Source: Flavobacteriales bacterium UBA4474 (GTDB lineage: Bacteria > Bacteroidota > Bacteroidia > Flavobacteriales_D > Sanyastnellaceae). From it: a stretch of DNA of 13,922 nucleotides. The DNA is taken from contig DGOE01000109.1 in assembly GCA_002389295.1 (NCBI GenBank), positions 1 to 13,922 of the forward strand. The letters are read 5' to 3'. Positions 5,924 through 13,917 of the stretch are shown here, piece by piece. Below the pieces are notes generated by a model. It searched no databases. It worked only from the letters and a program-made list of their open reading frames with translations, and had not been told where the DNA came from. The position numbers and the translations under genes were made by a program. Numbering within the stretch: the stretch's first letter is position 1; every line of letters begins with the position of its first letter.

Positions 5924-7231
5924 ATGATTCGATCCTTTTCTCTCCTAGGCCTTCTTGGTCTTCTTTTCCAAACGGCATTCGCCGCTGCTCCACAGGACGA
6001 CCTGTGCAAGACTGAGCAGGACAACATCAACACCGCCATCTATGTAGAAGGCATGTTGACACAGAGCTTCCGCACCTGCTCTAAAGGTGCCATCTCTTAT
6101 ATCGAGGTGATCGCCAGTATTGACTTTGACGGAGGTACCGTCGATGTCGCCATCATGGACGACACCTTCACGCCAAAGGCGTTGCAGACGTTCACGCCAG
6201 CCAACTACAATGGCACGAGCTTGATCCTCGATAATTTGGCCATCCCCACCCTGAAGAACGATGAGTTCACGCTGGTGGTGCGCGCTATGAATGGTGCTTC
6301 TTGCGTCATTCCCGGCACGGATGATGCCACCCTGTTTGTAGGCGGTGCCCGCCTGCACGGCGAGGAAATCTCCAAGAACGTGAAGTTCTCTACCGGTGTC
6401 CGCGGAGCGACGCCCAACCTCAACAATGCCCTGCAGGATGGCCGGAAGGCTGATGCGGACAGTCCCGATGTGCCCAACAACGCCATGAGCCGCAGCGCCG
6501 CTGGCCTCGACTTGGAGGTTTCAGGCGATTGCGCCTCTGCCCAGCGCCAGTCCAATGGTGTCTTGAATGTCAATGGCGGTACTTTCCTTCAGACGTTTAC
6601 CACTTGTGAGCGCGGCCGCATCGTGGAGGCCAAGATTGCCACTCCATACGTGGAGGAAGGTTTTGAATACGAGTATGCCCTGATGCACTTCAACGGCGAT
6701 ATCATTTTCGGAGGCACCTTCACCAGCGAGGATGTGACCGACGGTGAATTGAAACTGACCTTCGAAAAAGGCAGCGTCCGCAAAGGGCAAACCGTGGCCT
6801 TGAAGGTGACGTGTCCAGAAGATGCGCGCATCGCCCTGCTCGCCATCGGTGTGAGCAATGCCAACTACGGCCGCCTCTACATCAATGGACAGTCCCTGGC
6901 TTTCAATGTTGCCATGGCTGCTGGCCTTGAGACTGCCCTTGCAGAAGACACGCAAAGCGTGGACGACGGCCGGGACGCACTGGAAATCAGCGCTTACCCG
7001 AATCCCTTTGGAGAATCGTTGAGCGTTCAGGTTCGCGGTACCCTTCTTGACGGTGCCCTGCTCCAGGTGCTCGACCACCAAGGCATGCCTGTGAAGACCC
7101 TCGGTCTTGTGTCCGGTGAGCTTGAAGGTCCCGTTCGCCTTGACAACTTGGGCGACCTCCGTCCTGGCATTTACAGCCTGCGTTTGTTGAACGGCCGCAA
7201 GGCGGTGTCGCTCCGCATTCTCAAGAGCTGA
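5924..7231 (+). CDS. T9SS-secreted protein with duplicated three-cysteine domain and type A sorting domain
   Basis: The 435-residue protein has a signal peptide (1 to about 21, MIRSFSLLGLLGLLFQTAFA then AAPQ). The C-terminal domain at about 354-435 has the type A pattern of T9SS cargo: ISAYPNPFGESLSV, then DHQGMPVKTL, then LRPGIYSLRLLNGRKAVSLRILKS-like strands. This marks export across the outer membrane and attachment at, or release from, the surface. Between them are two diverged copies of one beta-rich domain. Copy 1 is about 25-160 with C28, C52 and C127; copy 2 is about 200-334 with C203, C228 and C297. The copies align at LTQSFRTCSKGAI and LQTFTTCERGRI, with Cys spacings of 24/75 and 25/69. 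An Asn/Asp-rich linker (161-198) joins them. No catalytic motif is seen, so an adhesive or binding role is a guess. The gene stands alone between hairpins. Confidence 0.88.
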   Translation: MIRSFSLLGLLGLLFQTAFAAAPQDDLCKTEQDNINTAIYVEGMLTQSFRTCSKGAISYIEVIASIDFDGGTVDVAIMDDTFTPKALQTFTPANYNGTSLILDNLAIPTLKNDEFTLVVRAMNGASCVIPGTDDATLFVGGARLHGEEISKNVKFSTGVRGATPNLNNALQDGRKADADSPDVPNNAMSRSAAGLDLEVSGDCASAQRQSNGVLNVNGGTFLQTFTTCERGRIVEAKIATPYVEEGFEYEYALMHFNGDIIFGGTFTSEDVTDGELKLTFEKGSVRKGQTVALKVTCPEDARIALLAIGVSNANYGRLYINGQSLAFNVAMAAGLETALAEDTQSVDDGRDALEISAYPNPFGESLSVQVRGTLLDGALLQVLDHQGMPVKTLGLVSGELEGPVRLDNLGDLRPGIYSLRLLNGRKAVSLRILKS

Positions 7232-7253
7232 TTCTGAAATAATCTACTTCCGT

Positions 7254-7286
7254 AAAGGGCTGCCTTCAATTGAAGGTGGCCCTTTT
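7254..7286. terminator. Bidirectional intrinsic terminator between convergent genes
   Basis: AAAGGGC (7254-7260) pairs with GCCCTTT (7279-7285), and CCTTC (7263-7267) pairs with GAAGG (7272-7276) around loop AATT, with TG/TG mismatches between the two stems. The T run continues to 7286 on the top strand, and the A run gives a T run on the other strand. It lies 22 nt after the T9SS cargo stop and 5 nt from the DUF4301 stop, so it can serve both genes. Confidence 0.8.
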
Positions 7287-7290
7287 GCTT

Positions 7291-8712
7291 TTACACCTGA
7301 TGGGCGGGGCGCAACAAGTCAAAGACGGTTTTGACCGGGGCGAAAGTCGATGACGGCACCTCCACGAAATAGGTGTTCCACAACCCCATGGCACCGTTCC
7401 ACAAACCGGGGTGTTCCAAGCCGATGAGGGGGCGCCCGCCATGCGATTTGGAGACCAGGAAATCCCGACGCTTGTCGACGAAGCGTTGCAAATCATAAGG
7501 CTGTCCTTCTGCGTCATGCATCACGCAAACGAGGTCTACGGGATTGAAGTGGGTGGCTCCCGCAATGCAGTTTCCAATCCGGGGATCCCCGAGGTCCATC
7601 TCTGCAGATTCGACAATTTGCGCGCGCAATACCCCCTCGGCATCCCGCAACCAGAAGGGACCACCGCCGGGCTCACCTTCATTTCTCACCATCCCGGCGA
7701 CCAGCAGCGGCCGGTCCAAGGCCTCGATCAAAGACGCCACATCGTCGGGCTGAGGTTCTCCCGGATGCCGGAATCCCTGCGTCAACCACATTTGAGCAGG
7801 CTTTTTATTGCCGCTGGCCAATGCAGCCATGGCCTCCAGCCTCGATTCATTCAATTGGACGGACAGCCCCAACAAGGCCTGCCGCCATGGGAGCACCTCC
7901 CCGTGTGCAGTGGTCGGCCGCACGTTGTCGATGTTTTTGATGCTGACCAATGCCCGTGGATGGGCCACGCCCAATGCTGCCAGGTTGTGCAAGAGGGCGC
8001 CGTGTCCTCCTGGGCGAAACAAAGGCTGGCCTTCGGACGTCACAAAGGGTTTTCCGTCGTCCCCCAAGGCCATGGTATCCGTGGAAGGGTGTTGTACCGA
8101 TGACGATATCCGGATCTCATTTTTGGCCGCCCATTGAGACAGCTTGGCTTCCCATGCAGCCCTGCCCGCTTCGGGCAGCGTGAAGTGCACCAGGGGTTGC
8201 TCAGCATGGGGCAATGTGGCGCGCCATTCATGCATGTGCTCCTCGAACGCGGTGCGGGCGCCTTCGGCATACAGGTGAAAAGGCAGTCCCCCCTTGGGCA
8301 TGTCGGGAAGATTCAGTGCGTTCATGACGGCGCCGAGGCGCTGCTGTGCATCCGCGCAGGGGCCCGTCTCTTCCGCTGCTGCGCGAAAGGGGAATTCCGC
8401 CCACCGCGCATTGAGCTGCTCCACGGCTTGTGCCTGGCCCGTGGCCAAGGCTTTGAACATGCGGCTGGCCGCCCCACTGGCGGGAACGAAACGTATCGCT
8501 TGGTTGCCATGCAAATTGGCCCCGCGTTCTGCCAATGACTTGAGGGCGGCATCGGAGAGGGTCTGAATGCCACTGCCCCGTTGACAAGGGGCGTCAGGCG
8601 CACAAAAGGAAGGGCCAGATTGCAATCGGACCCGCTGCTGCTGCAGTGCCTTCTCCGAAATCCCGTGTTGGAGGGCGGCTCGTTCGAATTCGGAAGGCGA
8701 TGGCGCAGACAC
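7291..8712 (-). CDS. DUF4301 family protein
   Basis: A 473-residue protein matching the DUF4301 family found mainly in Bacteroidota. Landmarks: RFVPASGAASRMFK (74-87), MPKGGLPFHLY (138-148), TAFEEHMHEW (154-163), SSVQHPSTDTMA (204-215), LFRPGGHGALLHNL (231-244) and SIKNIDNV (257-264). The early GAASRM loop, KGGLPFH segment and a later IDN are reminiscent of GT-A-fold nucleotidyltransferases acting on sugars, but that comparison is inference and the family has no function I can name with confidence. The start is GTG 8712-8710; no ATG gives the expected N-terminus. The protein looks cytoplasmic, with no signal peptide or membrane segment. It follows the HPt gene after 42 nt on the same strand and may be co-transcribed with it. 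Confidence 0.85.
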   Translation of the reverse strand: MSAPSPSEFERAALQHGISEKALQQQRVRLQSGPSFCAPDAPCQRGSGIQTLSDAALKSLAERGANLHGNQAIRFVPASGAASRMFKALATGQAQAVEQLNARWAEFPFRAAAEETGPCADAQQRLGAVMNALNLPDMPKGGLPFHLYAEGARTAFEEHMHEWRATLPHAEQPLVHFTLPEAGRAAWEAKLSQWAAKNEIRISSSVQHPSTDTMALGDDGKPFVTSEGQPLFRPGGHGALLHNLAALGVAHPRALVSIKNIDNVRPTTAHGEVLPWRQALLGLSVQLNESRLEAMAALASGNKKPAQMWLTQGFRHPGEPQPDDVASLIEALDRPLLVAGMVRNEGEPGGGPFWLRDAEGVLRAQIVESAEMDLGDPRIGNCIAGATHFNPVDLVCVMHDAEGQPYDLQRFVDKRRDFLVSKSHGGRPLIGLEHPGLWNGAMGLWNTYFVEVPSSTFAPVKTVFDLLRPAHQV

Positions 8713-8754
8713 TGCGCAAAATTACCCCGATTGTCGCCAATGTTCCCAATCCGC

Positions 8755-9189
8755 TTAAGCGCGGTGCAAACGCGACCCGGGCCGCAAGGCCGAAGCTTCG
8801 GCTGTGCGATCGCGGGATGGACTGTTGCTCAATCCCATTTGGCTGCGCTCCCTGTCCGACCTCAATTCGGACAATGCGGTATCGAGCAGGCTTTGGGCCA
8901 GTGTCAATGCCGATTGCAGCTCCTTTGTAGCCCCTCCTGTGCGCGAGTGTTGCTCAATGACCAACACCTGCTCCAACAGTGGCTCCATGCCCAACATTCC
9001 AATGCTGCTTTTGGCTTTGTGGGCAAGGGGATGCAAGGCCCCCCACATTCCGCTTTCGCCCAATGCCGTCATCTCCGCGAAATAGCGCGGCACCTCCTCT
9101 TCGAACACATCAAGGATGCGGCGCACCATGGCATCATTGCCTTGGAACACCTGCTTGAGGTAATCGAGGTTGTAGTGTTTTGTGGGCAT
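8755..9189 (-). CDS. HPt (histidine phosphotransfer) domain protein
   Basis: A 144-residue protein starting at ATG 9189. Residues about 8-112 form a single HPt four-helix bundle: YLKQVFQGNDAMVRRILDVF (10-29) is the usual first part, and the phosphoacceptor is H57 in LAHKAKSSIGMLGM (55-68). Such proteins carry phosphate between response-regulator receiver domains and hybrid histidine kinases in the cytoplasm. No kinase or receiver gene is in the window, so this is an orphan component. The tail from about 113 to 144 is Ser/Arg-rich and looks unstructured (RDRTAEASALRPGSRLHRA); most single-domain HPt proteins stop before this. The frame remains open upstream to 9519, but that region is inside galE on the other strand, so the ATG at 9189 is preferred. 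Confidence 0.88.
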   Translation of the reverse strand: MPTKHYNLDYLKQVFQGNDAMVRRILDVFEEEVPRYFAEMTALGESGMWGALHPLAHKAKSSIGMLGMEPLLEQVLVIEQHSRTGGATKELQSALTLAQSLLDTALSELRSDRERSQMGLSNSPSRDRTAEASALRPGSRLHRA

Positions 9190-9201
9190 GTATTGAGCGC
9201 A

Positions 9202-9216
9202 TCGCACGGAATGCGA
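9202..9216. promoter_or_regulatory. Short inverted repeat between divergent hpt and galE
   Basis: TCGCA (9202-9206) and TGCGA (9212-9216) flank CGGAA, forming a 5-bp dyad in the 75-bp divergent intergenic region, 13 bp upstream of the hpt ATG. A near-match to the -7 element (GATATTTG, 9253-9260) lies just before galE but too close to its ATG for a normal leader. Possible operator; low confidence. Confidence 0.2.
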
Positions 9217-9264
9217 CCTCGCGTGTACGTGCAAGAAGGGGGCAGGGTTACCGATATTTGCACC

Positions 9265-10293
9265 ATGAACGCATCGACGGGGCCCAAGCGCATTCTTGTC
9301 ACCGGTGGAGCAGGCTTCATCGGTTCCCACACAGCGGTCGCCTTGGTCGATGCCGGCTATGAGCCCGTGATTGTCGACGACCTGCGCAACAGCCGAAGCG
9401 AGGTCCTCGACGGACTGGAGCGCATTTTGGGCCGGCGGGTCGCATACCACTGTGTTGATTGTGGCGATGAACAGGGCATGGCGGCCATTTTTGAAACGCC
9501 CGTGCACGGCGTCATCCACTTTGCAGCCGACAAGGCCGTGGGTGAAAGCGTGGCGGAGCCCGAGCAGTATTTCTCCAACAACATTGGTTCAACGGCCAGG
9601 CTGGCCAAAATGATCCGGGAGGCGGGGGTGCCACATCTGGTATTCAGCTCCTCTTGCACCGTATACGGGGAGGTGCAGTCCCTTCCTGTGGACGAATCGG
9701 CCCCCATTCAGCCGGCGGCCTCGCCCTACGGCTTTACCAAGCAGGCCTGTGAATCCCTGCTCACATACAGCCACGCTGCGGCCGAAGGGAGCCTCGGTGT
9801 AGCGCTGCTCCGCTACTTCAATCCCATCGGGGCGCACCCCTCGGCTGAAATCGGTGAGCTGCCCTTGGGCACACCGGCCAACCTGGTGCCATTCCTCACC
9901 CAGAGCGTGGCGGGCATCCGGCCGGCATTGACGGTTTTTGGAGAAGACTACCCGACCCCTGATGGGACTTGTATCCGGGACTACCTCCACGTTTGCGACC
10001 TGGCCGAAGCCCATGTCGCTGCGCTTCAATGGCTTGAGAAGGCCCCTGGCGCCTTGGACGTCTTCAACCTCGGCACGGGAACCGGATCCACCGTCAAGGA
10101 GGTCATTGCTGCTTTTGAGGCCGCAACAGGGCGTTCAGTCCCGCACCAATTCGGTGAGCGCAGGTCAGGAGATGTGACGGCGATTTATGCCGATGCTTCC
10201 AAAGCCCAACGCATGCTGGGATGGCGGACACAGCGCTCGCTGCAAACTTGCCTCGCGGACGCCTGGCGGTGGCAGGAAAAACTGGGGAATTGA
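9265..10293 (+). CDS. galE: UDP-glucose 4-epimerase
   Basis: This NAD-dependent extended short-chain dehydrogenase interconverts UDP-glucose and UDP-galactose in the cytoplasm, feeding surface polysaccharide and galactose metabolism. At 342 residues it matches the family (about 338). Visible: TGGAGFIGS (13-21) for NAD, VDDL (37-40), HFAADKAVGES (85-95), FSSSCTVYGE (127-136) with catalytic S130, Y155 and K159 in SPYGFTK, RYFNPIGAH (183-191), LVPFLTQ, and GTCIRDYLHVCDLAEAH (234-250). The frame runs upstream to 8581, over the HPt gene on the other strand. ATG 9265 is chosen because it starts just before the Rossmann strand KRILVTGGAG. UDP-GlcNAc 4-epimerase activity is possible and cannot be excluded. 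It converges on the PAP2-like gene with 4 nt between stop codons. Confidence 0.94.
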   Translation: MNASTGPKRILVTGGAGFIGSHTAVALVDAGYEPVIVDDLRNSRSEVLDGLERILGRRVAYHCVDCGDEQGMAAIFETPVHGVIHFAADKAVGESVAEPEQYFSNNIGSTARLAKMIREAGVPHLVFSSSCTVYGEVQSLPVDESAPIQPAASPYGFTKQACESLLTYSHAAAEGSLGVALLRYFNPIGAHPSAEIGELPLGTPANLVPFLTQSVAGIRPALTVFGEDYPTPDGTCIRDYLHVCDLAEAHVAALQWLEKAPGALDVFNLGTGTGSTVKEVIAAFEAATGRSVPHQFGERRSGDVTAIYADASKAQRMLGWRTQRSLQTCLADAWRWQEKLGN

Positions 10294-10297
10294 CCTT

Positions 10298-10912
10298 TTA
10301 GAAAACACCTCCTGACTCTACCAAGGCCCGCACGACCGCAAAGCCGATCAGGAAACCCAAAGCCAGCTCTTGGGGGGTATGGACCCCGAGACGCATGCGC
10401 GACCAGCCCACCACACCCGCCAACAGAAACCCCAAGGGAAGGGCGTCACTTAACCCGAGGTCGTGCAGCAGGTTGAAGGACCAAATGGCGCCAATGGCGC
10501 CACCTTGGGCGAGCAGGTGCATGCTGACCTTGATCCAGCGCGTGAGCAACATGGCCACTGCCAAGGCGGCCAACATGCCCAGGACCAACCTCAGCATTTC
10601 GGATGGAAGAAATACACCGGGACGGGTCAACGCGTAGTAGCCCAGTACCTGATAGAACATGACCACCAGAAAGGGCACCGTACGCTCTTTCCTTTTGGAC
10701 ACCTCAAGGTCACTGAGCGCTCCCCGCCGGTGCAGCACCAGTAGCGAAAGTGCCGGGGCAATGGCGTTGATGAGCAAGATGGACCCCACGTAGAGCATCA
10801 CTGAAGGCTGCAACTGCAACCAAGGGTCCACTCCCCACAAAAAGAGGAACACCAACAAAGGCATCCACAACGGATGGAAAACGTACGAGAGGACGAGGGC
10901 CACTGTGCGCAT
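10298..10912 (-). CDS. PAP2-like integral membrane protein
   Basis: A 204-residue protein with about six hydrophobic helices (roughly 5-27, 38-60, 80-97, 106-124, 156-170, 184-199). Conserved polar motifs resemble the PAP2 lipid phosphatase signature in degenerate form: KRKERTVP (73-80) for KX6RP, SMHLLAQGG (130-138) where PSGH is expected, and SRMRLGVHTPQE (171-182), which fits SRX5HX3D with Glu182 in place of Asp. A function in removing phosphate from a lipid-linked substrate in the inner membrane is therefore possible, but the missing PSGH His argues for a diverged or inactive member. The start ATG (10912-10910) shares one base with the rpoN stop, implying coupled translation. There is no room for a terminator before the galE stop on the other strand. 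Confidence 0.8.
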   Translation of the reverse strand: MRTVALVLSYVFHPLWMPLLVFLFLWGVDPWLQLQPSVMLYVGSILLINAIAPALSLLVLHRRGALSDLEVSKRKERTVPFLVVMFYQVLGYYALTRPGVFLPSEMLRLVLGMLAALAVAMLLTRWIKVSMHLLAQGGAIGAIWSFNLLHDLGLSDALPLGFLLAGVVGWSRMRLGVHTPQELALGFLIGFAVVRALVESGGVF

Positions 10913-12366
10913 CAGAGCTCCTTGCGCAGCCGGGCGACGGGAATTCCAAGCTGCTCCCGGTATTTCGCGACGGTTCTGCGGGCAATTTTGTACCCTTTTT
11001 TTTGCAAGACCTGCATGAGTTTTTCGTCGCTCAGCGGCTTGCGCTTGTCCTCGGACGCGGCGGCTTCCTCCAGGATTTTTTTGACCTCCCGGGTCGACAC
11101 CTCCTCGCCGCTGTCGGTGGTCAACGACTCACTAAACAACGTCTTCAAGAGAAAAGTCCCGTAGGGCGTTTGGACGTATTTGGAATTGGCCACGCGGGAC
11201 ACCGTGCTGATGTCCATCTGTATGCGCTCAGCGATGTCCTTCAGGATCATGGGCTTGAGCTGCGTCTCATCCCCTGAAAGGAAGTAGGCTTCCTGCAACT
11301 GCATGATGGCCTGCATGGTGATGCGCAAGGTGTTCTGGCGCTGTTTGATCGCGTCGATGAACCACTTGGCGGCATCCACTTTCCGCTTGACAAAGGTGAT
11401 GGCCTCCTTTTGGGAGCGGTCGGGGTCTTTGGCCGCGGCGTAGCCTTCCATCATGTCGCGGTATTCGCCGCTCACGCGCAGCTCCGGGGCGTTGCGCCCA
11501 TTGATTTGCAAGCGCAATTCGTCTCCTTCGACCGCAACGTGGAAATCCGGAACCACCGCCTGAATGGGCCGGGTGTTGTCCGCCCCTGAATTCCCGGGTT
11601 TGGGGTTGAGCCGGGTGATTTCGGACATGGCCTCACGGAGTGCATCCTCATCGGCATCGAGGCGGGCCACCAACTTGTCGTAGTGCTTCTTGGTAAAGGC
11701 CTCGAATTGCTCTTCCAGGATGCGGTGGGCCAGCGCGAGTGGGGTGTGCTCTCCGCCATTCAGGGCTTCCAATTTGCGGTCAATCTGCAGCAGCAGACAT
11801 TCCCTCAAGTCGCGGGCCCCAACACCTGCGGGGTCCAAATTCTGAATCATCTCCAAAACGGCCTCCAGTTCTTCTTCCTCCACCTCCACCCCCTGCCCAA
11901 ATGCCAGGTCTGAAGTAATGGCATAGAGGTCCCTGCGGAGGTAACCTGCCCCGTCGAGGTTGCCGATGAGAAACCCCGCCAACATGCGCTGCCGGTCAGA
12001 AACAGGCAGAAGGCCGATTTGAGCGGACAACCTCTCGGAGAAGGTTTCGCCAGCACCAAATGCCGTCTCCCTGTCCTCGTGCTCGGCGTGGTTGTTGACC
12101 GCATAACGGTACCCCGGAGTGGGGTCGTCCAGGTAGGCGTCGAAGTCAAAATCGTCGCGGGTCTCACCGCGGTCATCATCCAGACCGTCGGCCGTATCCA
12201 TCGCCTCCTCTTCCTCCCGGCCCTCCTCCAATGCGGGGTTGGCCTCTAGCTCCTCTTTGATGCGCGCTTCGAGCTCCAGCGTAGGCACCTGCAACAGCTT
12301 CATCAACTGAATCTGCTGGGGACTCAGCTTTTGCAGGAGCTTTTGATGAAGGCTTTGCTTGAGCAT
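10912..12366 (-). CDS. rpoN: RNA polymerase sigma-54 factor
   Basis: Sigma-54 binds core RNA polymerase and directs it to -24/-12 promoters that need AAA+ enhancer-binding activators. The 484-residue protein has all regions. Region I is Gln/Leu-rich (residues 1-48, LSPQQIQLMKLLQVPTLEL). Region II is acidic (49-81). Then come the core-binding domain (about 105-320) and the helix-turn-helix (LKDIAERIQMDISTVSRVANSKY followed by TPYGTF). The invariant RpoN box ARRTVAKYRE is at 462-471, near the C-terminus. ATG 12366 gives the standard N-terminus MLKQSLHQK. It lies 36 nt downstream of asnS and one base overlaps the PAP2-like gene. No enhancer-binding protein is encoded in this window. Confidence 0.97.
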   Translation of the reverse strand: MLKQSLHQKLLQKLSPQQIQLMKLLQVPTLELEARIKEELEANPALEEGREEEEAMDTADGLDDDRGETRDDFDFDAYLDDPTPGYRYAVNNHAEHEDRETAFGAGETFSERLSAQIGLLPVSDRQRMLAGFLIGNLDGAGYLRRDLYAITSDLAFGQGVEVEEEELEAVLEMIQNLDPAGVGARDLRECLLLQIDRKLEALNGGEHTPLALAHRILEEQFEAFTKKHYDKLVARLDADEDALREAMSEITRLNPKPGNSGADNTRPIQAVVPDFHVAVEGDELRLQINGRNAPELRVSGEYRDMMEGYAAAKDPDRSQKEAITFVKRKVDAAKWFIDAIKQRQNTLRITMQAIMQLQEAYFLSGDETQLKPMILKDIAERIQMDISTVSRVANSKYVQTPYGTFLLKTLFSESLTTDSGEEVSTREVKKILEEAAASEDKRKPLSDEKLMQVLQKKGYKIARRTVAKYREQLGIPVARLRKEL

Positions 12367-12402
12367 ACAGTAAGATAACGCTGCGCGTCCGGGTATCCGT
12401 AT

Positions 12403-13833
12403 TTAGAATTCGGCGTTCAGTGGTGTTCTCGGAAATGGAATGACGTCGCGGATGTTGGTCATGCCGGTAGCAAACATCACCAACCGCTCAAAGCCCAAAC
12501 CGAAACCCGCATGCGGCGCCGTTCCAAACTTTCGGGTGTCGAGGTACCACCACACGTGGTCTTCGGGGATGTTGAACTCCGCGCATTTGCGCTGCAGCAT
12601 CTCCAAACGCTCCTCCCGCTGGCTCCCGCCCACCAATTCTCCGATCCCCGGCACCAGTACATCCATGGCGGCCACGGTTTTGCCGTCGTCGTTGGACCGC
12701 ATGTAGAAGGCCTTGATCTCGGCGGGGTAATCGGTCAGGATGACCGGCTGATTGAACTTCTTCTCCACCAGCCAGCGCTCGTGCTCACTCTGCAGGTCCA
12801 CCCCCCATTCGACCGGGTACTTGAACTTCTTCTTTTTGAAAGGCTTGGAATTGCGGAGCAGGTCGATGGCCTCGGTGTAGGTGATGCGGATGAAGGGGTT
12901 GTCCGCCACAAAACGCAACCGCTCAATCAGCCCCATGGCATTGCGCTGGTCGGCGGGCAGTTGCTTCTCGGCGTCGGCCTCGCGCTTGGCGAGGAAGGCG
13001 AGCTCGTCGGGGTAGCGCTCCAAAATGCGCGACAAAACGAACTTGAGGCAGTCCTCAGCGAGGTCCATGTTGTCGTCGAGGTCGTTGAACGCCACCTCGG
13101 GTTCGATCATCCAGAACTCCGCCAAATGACGTGAGGTATTGCTGTTTTCCGCCCGGAATGTGGGGCCAAAGGTGTAGACCTTGCCGAGCGCCATCGCGCC
13201 GAGTTCTGCCTCCAATTGACCGCTGACCGTGAGGTTGGCGGGCTTGCCGAAAAAATCGGCGGCGTGGTCCACCTGCCCATCTTCAGTTTTGGGCACGTTG
13301 TCCAGATCGAGGGTGGTCACCTGAAACATCTCGCCGGCCCCTTCGGCGTCGCTGCCCGTCACGATGGGGGTGTGCAACATGTAGAACCCGTTCTGCTCGA
13401 AGTACTCGTGGATGGCGAACTGCAACCCATGTCGGAGCCTGAACACCGCATTGAAGGTGCTCGTGCGAAAGCGCAGGTGTGCCTTTTCGCGCAGGAACTC
13501 CATGGTGTGCCGCTTCATCTGGATCGGATAGACGTCCGGATCAGCGTCTCCCATCACCTCCAAGGTGGCGACCTCTACTTCTGTTGCCTGCCCTTTGCCC
13601 TGGCTTTCGACCAAGGTGCCGGTTGCGCATACTGCGGCGCCGGTATTGAGCCGCTTGCGCAAGGATTCATCGGTGTTGTCCCGGTCCAATACCAACTGGA
13701 GGTTGGCCAGGCTGGATCCGTCGTTGATGGAGAGAAATTGGTCATTCCGGAACGTCCGGACCCATCCGCAAACGGTGACTTGTTGCCCCAACAGGGCAGT
13801 GTCGAGCAATTGGGAAATCGTGTGGCGCTTCAC
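12403..13833 (-). CDS. asnS: Asparaginyl-tRNA synthetase
   Basis: A class IIb synthetase that charges tRNA-Asn in the cytoplasm. From the GTG start at 13833-13831 the protein is 476 residues (E. coli 466), beginning MKRHTISQLL. Residues about 17-100 are the OB-fold anticodon-binding domain (VTVCGWVRTFRNDQFLSINDG). The catalytic domain follows with motif 2 FGPTFRAENSNTSRHLAEFW (222-241) and motif 3 GFGLGFERLVMF (443-454). The C-terminal FPRTPLNAEF, with Pro-Arg after IRDVIPF, is typical of AsnRS rather than AspRS. An in-frame ATG at 13896 would add 21 residues of atypical sequence rich in Cys and Arg (MHRCRIAGAPC), so GTG is preferred. rpoN follows after 36 nt. Confidence 0.95.
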   Translation of the reverse strand: MKRHTISQLLDTALLGQQVTVCGWVRTFRNDQFLSINDGSSLANLQLVLDRDNTDESLRKRLNTGAAVCATGTLVESQGKGQATEVEVATLEVMGDADPDVYPIQMKRHTMEFLREKAHLRFRTSTFNAVFRLRHGLQFAIHEYFEQNGFYMLHTPIVTGSDAEGAGEMFQVTTLDLDNVPKTEDGQVDHAADFFGKPANLTVSGQLEAELGAMALGKVYTFGPTFRAENSNTSRHLAEFWMIEPEVAFNDLDDNMDLAEDCLKFVLSRILERYPDELAFLAKREADAEKQLPADQRNAMGLIERLRFVADNPFIRITYTEAIDLLRNSKPFKKKKFKYPVEWGVDLQSEHERWLVEKKFNQPVILTDYPAEIKAFYMRSNDDGKTVAAMDVLVPGIGELVGGSQREERLEMLQRKCAEFNIPEDHVWWYLDTRKFGTAPHAGFGLGFERLVMFATGMTNIRDVIPFPRTPLNAEF

Positions 13834-13900
13834 TTCTGCGTGGTTTGAATATCTGCTGCCGATGCAAGGGGCGCCCGCAATGCGACAGCGGTGCAAAGAT

Positions 13901-13917
13901 GAGGCGATTCACGCCTC
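13901..13917. promoter_or_regulatory. Inverted repeat upstream of asnS
   Basis: GAGGCG (13901-13906) and CGCCTC (13912-13917) form a 6-bp dyad around ATTCA. On the asnS strand it is followed at once by ATCTTTG, part of a one-mismatch TAnnTTTG -7 element (CATCTTTG, 13901-13894). It could be an operator overlapping the asnS promoter or the end of a terminator for a gene outside the window. No T run follows on either strand. Confidence 0.3.

Noticed and set aside
8581..9264. Upstream extension of the galE frame
   Set aside because: It lies opposite the HPt and DUF4301 genes. The GalE N-terminus clearly begins near 9265.
12511..13848. Rightward ORFs of about 207 and 210 residues opposite asnS
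   Set aside because: Antisense shadows. Sequence rich in Val, Gly and His with no domain pattern.
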